Origin: Bacteroidota bacterium
Lineage (GTDB): Bacteria > Bacteroidota > Bacteroidia > Flavobacteriales > Flavobacteriaceae
NCBI GenBank assembly: GCA_029561105.1
Contig: JAKQJQ010000051.1
Location: 1-35,664, forward strand
Length of the DNA stretch: 35,664 nucleotides
Direction: 5' to 3'
Below, piece by piece: positions 31,163 to 35,664 of the stretch (its first letter is position 1; each line of letters starts with the position of its first letter). The notes under the pieces are model-generated. The model did no database searches and was not told the origin of the DNA. It worked only from the letters and a program-made list of their open reading frames with translations. Made by a program: the position numbers and the translations under genes.

Positions 31163-33604
31163 CTACTCTCTGTAGAAAATTCGTTTGACACGTTGCGAAA
31201 TTCCGGTAAGTATCTCATAAGGGATGGTATCGAGTTTTTTCGCCATCTCAACCACAGTCGGGCTTTCGCCAAAAATCACGACCTGGTCGCCTTCTTTACA
31301 AGGAATGTCCGAAATATCCACCATGAGCATATCCATGCAAACGCTTCCAACAATCGGTGCTTTTTGTTGGTGGATGGTGAGATAACCTACTCCATTACCC
31401 CAATGCCGCGAAATGCCATCGGCATAACCAATCGGAATGGTAGCAATTTTAGTGGTTTTGCTAGCCATGAATCGACGGCCATAACCCACGCTTTCACCGC
31501 TTTCAATCGTACGGATTTGTGAAATGATTGATTTGAGTGTCCCCACATTTTCAAGCATCGGCTGTTCATCCGGATCGTTCGAAATCCCGTAAAGCCCGAT
31601 TCCCAAACGCACCATATCATACTGCGCTTTCGGGAAATTGCTGATCCCCGACGTATTTAAGATGTGACGGATGGGTTTGATCTGCAATTCGGCCATGATT
31701 TGCGACGACAAACGCTCAAACAAATCAATCTGCGACAAGGCAAACTCGTGGTGCTGCAAATCGTCGCTTGTGGCCATATGCGAGAGGATGCTTTTCACAA
31801 GTACCGATTTATTTTGCTTTAAAATCGATATGAGTTCGTCCATTTGTTCTTCCTCAAAACCCAAACGGTGCATGCCCGTATCGATTTTAAGGTGAATCGG
31901 GAAATGCTTTAGTTTTTTTTGTTCGGCGATTTTAAGGAACGCGCGCAATCCTTTAAGGCTGTAGATCTCGGGTTCAAGGTTGTGCTGAATGATAGACGCA
32001 AAGCTCGTCGTCTCCGGATTCAACACCATTATCGGCAACTGGATGCCGTCATTTTTGAGCGAAATCCCTTCATCGGCAAAAGCCACACCCAGGTAATCCA
32101 CTTTGTGGTGTTCGAGCAATTTGGCGATCTCGAAACCGCCGTTGCCGTAACCGAAAGCCTTGACCATGACCATCATCTTGGTTTTCTTCTTGAGTTTCGA
32201 TTTGAAGAAGTTGAGGTTGTGGCTAATGGCATTGAGGTTGATCTCGAGCACTGTTTCATGTGTTTTTTCCTCGAGCGCAGCAACGATTTTCTCAAAGTTG
32301 AACGTGCGCGCGCCCTTGATCAATATGGTTTCAGACCCGAATGGCAAGCTGTCTAACGCGTCCAGGAAGTCGTCGGTTTTTTTAAACATTACCGCATTGA
32401 GGAACTTGTTCTTGAATTTAGAAATCGTCTCGCCAATACCAATCACGCGGGCAATTTTGTTAGAAATCACGAGCTGCGACACGTTAGAATACAGCTCCTC
32501 ATCCGACAAGCCACTCTGGAAAATATCCGACAGGATCAGCGTTTTCTTCTTGTACTGTTTTTGACTTTCAAGGAAATCGAGCGCAATCTTGAGCGACTGG
32601 AAATCCGAGCTGTAGCTGTCGTCGATCAATGTTGTATTATTGATTCCGTTTTTGACCTTGAGCCGCATTTCAACGGGGAACAGCAATTCCATCCGGTTTT
32701 CAATCGTCTTGTGGTCGTAACCCAAATGCAGTAAAACCATCATGCACTGTATCGCATTTTCTACCGAAGCATCGTCCTGGAAAGGGATCTTGATGTCAAA
32801 AAGGTCAGCGTCATGGCGGATTTTTAAAAGCGTCTTGTCGAGTACCGATTTCTTCGAGATGAAGACATTCGCGCTTTCGTCTTTGCAACTCCACGAAAAG
32901 CGCGTCACCTTTGGATTCAGGAATGCCTCGACCGTTTTGTTTTTATTGTAGATCAGCACTTTTGCGTGTTGAAAAAGCTGTACTTTCTGTTTGATTTTTT
33001 CGCCGATGTTGGCAAAACCTTCATCATGCGCCGAACCGATATTGGTTAAGATTCCAATCGTGGGGCGGATGATGGTCTCGAGTTTCTCCATTTCATTGAC
33101 CGTAGAGATTCCAGCTTCAAAAATCCCCAGATTGTGCTGCTCGTTGATGGCAATAACCGACAGCGGAACGCCCACCTGCGAGTTGTAACTCTTTGGGCTT
33201 CGGATGATATTGTAGTCGGGACTCAGCAGGAAATTGAGCCATTCCTTGACAATGGTCTTGCCGTTGCTGCCAGTAATCCCAATTACCGGAAAATCGAACA
33301 AGCTTCTATGCGAGGCTGCAAAATGTTGTAGGCTCTCCAGCGTATCTTTGACCACCAGGAAATTCGCTTGCTCCTCAAATTCGGCAATCGGGTGTGTCAC
33401 GACAAAATTGCGTACGCCTTTGGCTACCAATTCGGCCACATAAGTGTGCGCGTCATTGTTGGGCCCAACGATGGCAAAAAACAACGTCTGCGGCCCGTTT
33501 TGCAACGATCGGCTGTCTATGGAGATGTTTTCAATGAAGATGTTGGGTTGGTTTCCCACCCAATTGGCGTGGAGGATCTTGGCGATATTTTTTAGAGACA
33601 ACAT
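31163..33604 (-). CDS. Fused MurF and alanine racemase
   Basis: An 813-residue fusion of two steps of the D-Ala branch of wall synthesis. Residues 1-435 are MurF, which adds D-Ala-D-Ala to UDP-MurNAc-tripeptide: ITGSNGKT at about 110-117 is the ATP loop and TNIGSAHDEGF the second Mur-ligase motif. Residues 450-813 are a PLP-dependent alanine racemase with the PLP-lysine Lys482 in MVKAFGYGNG and the catalytic Tyr727 in GYADGISRHW. The racemase lysine motif is AFGYG where VKADAYG is more usual. A GTG codon at 33607 is directly before the ATG; I prefer the ATG. The ATG starts four bases after the tdk stop. This fusion is common in Bacteroidetes. Confidence 0.95.
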   Translation of the reverse strand: MLSLKNIAKILHANWVGNQPNIFIENISIDSRSLQNGPQTLFFAIVGPNNDAHTYVAELVAKGVRNFVVTHPIAEFEEQANFLVVKDTLESLQHFAASHRSLFDFPVIGITGSNGKTIVKEWLNFLLSPDYNIIRSPKSYNSQVGVPLSVIAINEQHNLGIFEAGISTVNEMEKLETIIRPTIGILTNIGSAHDEGFANIGEKIKQKVQLFQHAKVLIYNKNKTVEAFLNPKVTRFSWSCKDESANVFISKKSVLDKTLLKIRHDADLFDIKIPFQDDASVENAIQCMMVLLHLGYDHKTIENRMELLFPVEMRLKVKNGINNTTLIDDSYSSDFQSLKIALDFLESQKQYKKKTLILSDIFQSGLSDEELYSNVSQLVISNKIARVIGIGETISKFKNKFLNAVMFKKTDDFLDALDSLPFGSETILIKGARTFNFEKIVAALEEKTHETVLEINLNAISHNLNFFKSKLKKKTKMMVMVKAFGYGNGGFEIAKLLEHHKVDYLGVAFADEGISLKNDGIQLPIMVLNPETTSFASIIQHNLEPEIYSLKGLRAFLKIAEQKKLKHFPIHLKIDTGMHRLGFEEEQMDELISILKQNKSVLVKSILSHMATSDDLQHHEFALSQIDLFERLSSQIMAELQIKPIRHILNTSGISNFPKAQYDMVRLGIGLYGISNDPDEQPMLENVGTLKSIISQIRTIESGESVGYGRRFMASKTTKIATIPIGYADGISRHWGNGVGYLTIHQQKAPIVGSVCMDMLMVDISDIPCKEGDQVVIFGESPTVVEMAKKLDTIPYEILTGISQRVKRIFYRE

Positions 33605-33608
33605 CACC

Positions 33609-34232
33609 TCACTGCTCTTTTTGGTCTTTGGCTACTTCAATGTCTTGTGCCGATTGCGTCCACATGGCGTTGAAATACGCGGCGCGGCTCAACGGTTCGT
33701 ATTCTTCGGTTTCGCCAAGCAAAACGAGGTTTTCGTTGTCGGTTTTCCTGAAACTGTAATTGGCGAGGTTTCCTGTCCGGGTACAAACCGCGTGTACTTT
33801 GGTCACGTACTCTGCAGTGGCCATCAGCGCCGGCATGGGCCCAAACGGATTGCCTTTGAAATCCATATCCAGTCCGGCGACAATCACGCGAATTCCTGAA
33901 TTAGCCAGATCATTGCAGATTTTTACGATTTCATCGTCAAAGAACTGCGCCTCGTCAATCCCAACCACATCGCAGCCTTGCGCGAGGATGGCTATGTTGG
34001 CCGCGGCTGGAACCGGCGTCGAGCGGATTTCATTGCTGTCATGCGATACCACCATCTCATCATGGTAACGCGTATCTATGGCCGGTTTGAAAATTTCTAC
34101 TTTCTGCTTGGCGAATTGGGCGCGTTTGAGCCGTCGGATGAGTTCTTCGGTCTTGCCCGAAAACATCGAACCGCAAATGACTTCAATCCATCCAAATTGT
34201 TCTTTATGATTTACTGTATTTTCGAGAAACAT
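33609..34232 (-). CDS. tdk: Thymidine kinase (TK1 type)
   Basis: A 207-residue thymidine salvage kinase. P-loop GSMFSGKT (21-28) binds ATP, and DEAQFF (93-98, Glu94 as catalytic base) is the Walker B-like motif. The structural zinc site of TK1 enzymes usually has four Cys/His ligands; here only Cys150 ([11 protein letters not shown]) remains, the second Cys is Thr, and the C-terminal pair is replaced (EPLSRAAYF). The catalytic centre is intact, so the protein should be active without zinc. It is immediately followed by murF-alr, which shares the transcript. Upstream a - strand TACTTTTG box at 34322-34329 is the best promoter candidate. Confidence 0.94.
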   Translation of the reverse strand: MFLENTVNHKEQFGWIEVICGSMFSGKTEELIRRLKRAQFAKQKVEIFKPAIDTRYHDEMVVSHDSNEIRSTPVPAAANIAILAQGCDVVGIDEAQFFDDEIVKICNDLANSGIRVIVAGLDMDFKGNPFGPMPALMATAEYVTKVHAVCTRTGNLANYSFRKTDNENLVLLGETEEYEPLSRAAYFNAMWTQSAQDIEVAKDQKEQ

Positions 34233-34321
34233 TTCGTAATTTTCAGCCTTGAAAAGGATTAGGTTTTTTTATTTTGCCTTGCAACAAAACGGCATAAAAA
34301 TTTTTACATTTACGCCGTTGT

Positions 34322-34329
34322 CAAAAGTA
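34322..34329 (-). promoter_or_regulatory. Candidate -7 box TACTTTTG of tdk
   Basis: An exact TAnnTTTG match on the - strand, about 90 bases before the tdk ATG, the only good one in the 195-base gap between tdk and the divergent gene. The long leader makes it tentative. Confidence 0.35.
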
Positions 34330-34339
34330 GAAAAATTTA

Positions 34340-34379
34340 TCAGGATAGACGTTCGGGCAAGGAAATAAAATCCTGAACG
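34340..34379 (+). other. Two mutually exclusive hairpins upstream of the acidic protein gene
   Basis: TCAGGAT (34340-34346) pairs with ATCCTGA (34370-34376), and CGTTCGGG (34350-34357) pairs with CCTGAACG (34372-34379) with one G-T pair. The two 3' arms overlap, so only one hairpin can form at a time. The block lies 49-88 bases before the ATG at 34428, in the region a leader would occupy. No known riboswitch class was recognised. Confidence 0.35.
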
Positions 34380-34427
34380 AGAATTATTTTTAAACCAACC
34401 GCCTCACCCACTGTAATTTTAAAAGTT

Positions 34428-35435
34428 ATGAAAAAGAAGCTCGAAGCCGAACTCATCAGCATTGCGCACCGCATCCTCAAGCTCAAGAATAAATCCGATA
34501 TCAATCTCCTTTACAGCGAAACCCAGAAACTCTATGAAAAACTGGCGGTCCTTAAATTTGTTGAGGAACATTTGGGCGACGTCAAGCCCACCATCGGCCA
34601 GACCGAGATCGAGGAAAAAATCACCGCGGCCTTCGAGTCTGTAAACGAAGATTTGAAAGAAGATTTGAAAGCCAAAGAAATCGCGCAAGCCGAGCCAGCG
34701 CAGCAAATAGAACCGGTTGCCGCCGAAACTGAAATGCCTGCCGCCGAAGAAGAAACAATCCCGCAAGACCAACCCATACACGAAGAACCTGCTGCCCAAG
34801 TGGCCCAGGAATCATCAGAAGAAGAATCCCAAAATGAACTTGACGAGCCAACATCCGAAGTAGCCGAAATGCCCGAAGACCCTGTCGCCGAACCGGTGAA
34901 AACCGAAGATTCATTCTTCAAACCCGCCTTTGAACTGTCGTTCGATGCCAAAGATGAAACTACAGAAGCAGTAAAAGAAGACGCCAAAGACGAGTTTAAG
35001 GATGTCAATGCGCAAATTACCTTTGAGGACATTTTGGGGTCGAGCTATGTAGATCCGGTATTCGTCACGCCAGAAGATTTGGCAAAAGAAAATGAAATCA
35101 AGAAAACAGACAATGTCATTCCGATTGGGAGAAGTTTGTCTGATTCGCCTGTGATTTCTATCCATAAAACCGAGGACAGATCTTATACCATCAACGATCG
35201 CATTTCCAAAGGCATCACCATTGGGCTTAACGACCGCGTGGCTTTCATGAAGCATTTGTTCAACAATTCGAGTGAGGATTACAACCGCGTGTTGTCGCAA
35301 CTCCTGACTTTTGATACTTTCGACGAAGCCAAATCATTCATAGACAACATGGTCAAGCCCGATTATCACAATTGGGACGGCAAGGAGGAATACGCCGAGC
35401 GTTTCATGGAAATCGTGGAGAAGAAATTTTCTTAA
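34428..35435 (+). CDS. Acidic coiled-coil conserved hypothetical protein
   Basis: A 335-residue protein with no signal peptide. Residues 1-70 form a basic amphipathic helix pair (ELISIAHRILKLKNKSDINLLYSETQKLYEKLAVLKFVEEHLG), 75-170 an extended low-complexity stretch rich in Glu, Ala and Pro (AEPAQQIEPVAAETEMP, EEESQNELDEP), and the last 100 residues a globular helical part (ISKGITIGLNDRVAFMKHLFNNSSEDYNRVLSQL, then YHNWDGKEEYAERFMEIVEKKF). I know it only as a conserved flavobacterial hypothetical that lies upstream of rsmI. It diverges from tdk. The acidic linker and helical ends suggest a scaffold or an assembly factor, but nothing in the sequence names a function. Confidence 0.83.
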   Translation: MKKKLEAELISIAHRILKLKNKSDINLLYSETQKLYEKLAVLKFVEEHLGDVKPTIGQTEIEEKITAAFESVNEDLKEDLKAKEIAQAEPAQQIEPVAAETEMPAAEEETIPQDQPIHEEPAAQVAQESSEEESQNELDEPTSEVAEMPEDPVAEPVKTEDSFFKPAFELSFDAKDETTEAVKEDAKDEFKDVNAQITFEDILGSSYVDPVFVTPEDLAKENEIKKTDNVIPIGRSLSDSPVISIHKTEDRSYTINDRISKGITIGLNDRVAFMKHLFNNSSEDYNRVLSQLLTFDTFDEAKSFIDNMVKPDYHNWDGKEEYAERFMEIVEKKFS

Positions 35436-35445
35436 AAAACAATAA

Positions 35446-35545
35446 ACACAGATTGCTTCGCCAGTTCGGCTAAAGCCTCGGGTCCACAGATTCCACAGAT
35501 TCACACAGAGAAAAAAATCTGTGAAATTTGTGGAATCTGTGTTTT
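35446..35545. repeat. CACAGATTCCACA inverted-repeat block before rsmI
   Basis: CACAGATTCCACA (35485-35497) is exactly complementary to TGTGGAATCTGTG (35529-35541), with further copies of the CACAGATT word at 35448 and 35495 and TTCACACAGA next to it. The hairpin has a loop of about 31 bases and TTTT after it, so it may terminate the transcript of the acidic-protein gene. No gene lies in the block. It is the fourth repeat word family in the window. Confidence 0.75.
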
Positions 35546-35557
35546 AATTGAAATGCT

Positions 35558-35664
35558 ATGTCAAAACTCTACATCGTCCCAACGCCCATCGGAAACCTCG
35601 AAGACATGACCTTTCGCGCCATCCGCATCCTCAAGGAAGTCGATTTGATTTTGGCCGAAGACAC
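35558..35664 (+). CDS. rsmI: 16S rRNA (cytidine-1402-2'-O)-methyltransferase (3' partial)
   Basis: The frame from the ATG at 35558 stays open to the window end. The 35 visible residues open [21 protein letters not shown] and end DLILAEDT, the exact N-terminal signature of RsmI, a SAM-dependent enzyme that methylates the ribose of C1402 in the 30S decoding centre together with RsmH. Only this first eighth of the gene is present, so the SAM site and the C-terminal domain cannot be judged. Confidence 0.9.
   Translation, partial: MSKLYIVPTPIGNLEDMTFRAIRILKEVDLILAED

Noticed and set aside
33605-33607. GTG start of MurF-Alr
   Set aside because: The next codon is ATG, which begins the protein normally; the GTG would add one residue only.

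Overview
The window reads as chromosomal DNA of a Flavobacterium-like member of the Bacteroidetes. The evidence is a type IX secretion (T9SS) C-terminal sorting domain on a secreted metalloprotease, a PID-CTERM-like small protein, a SusC-style TonB receptor with an N-terminal carboxypeptidase-like domain, a MurF-Alr fusion, promoter boxes of the Bacteroidetes form TAnnTTTG, few Shine-Dalgarno sites, and dispersed short-word intergenic repeats. There is no sign of phage, plasmid, IS element or CRISPR.

Layout. Bases 1-6310: four translationally coupled + strand genes (an MMPL exporter/acyltransferase fusion, a phytoene-desaturase-like oxidoreductase, a C45/Ntn-hydrolase lipoprotein and a PaaK-like adenylate-forming ligase). 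They look like the end of a flexirubin/aryl-polyene-type lipid pigment cluster. Bases 6311-10440: dusB, a LolC/E-like permease with rbfA, methylmalonyl-CoA epimerase, a CAU tRNA and a PID-CTERM-like peptide, separated by repeat blocks. Bases 10442-16076: ribE diverges from pdxA, followed by the DUF177 gene, rpmF, fabH, accB and accC, which join cofactor synthesis, ribosome supply and fatty-acid initiation. Bases 16131-22086: two exported peptidases on the - strand, an S9 prolyl-oligopeptidase-type enzyme and a 1311-residue HExxH metalloprotease with FN3 and GEVED repeats. Bases 22317-25514: an FAD oxidoreductase coupled to mtgA, a DoxX-like membrane protein and an AIM24-family protein. Bases 25558-28942: a three-gene - strand operon of a His/Cys-rich small exported protein, a TonB-dependent receptor and a lipoprotein, probably for transition-metal uptake. 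Bases 29099-29513: a broken lipoprotein gene. Bases 29558-34232: asd, mscL, murF-alr and tdk, all on the - strand. Bases 34428-35664: an acidic conserved hypothetical protein and the start of rsmI.

The core is ordinary housekeeping DNA. The parts most worth attention are the pigment-type cluster edge with a degenerate methyltransferase-like tail, the metal-uptake operon, promoters that sit 4-5 bases from start codons (likely leaderless mRNAs), four unrelated families of short-word intergenic repeats arranged as inverted pairs, an 88-base palindromic element between convergent genes, a 720-base tandem duplication in the metalloprotease gene, and the lipoprotein pseudogene. Residue numbers were counted by hand and may be off by one or two. 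No database search was run.
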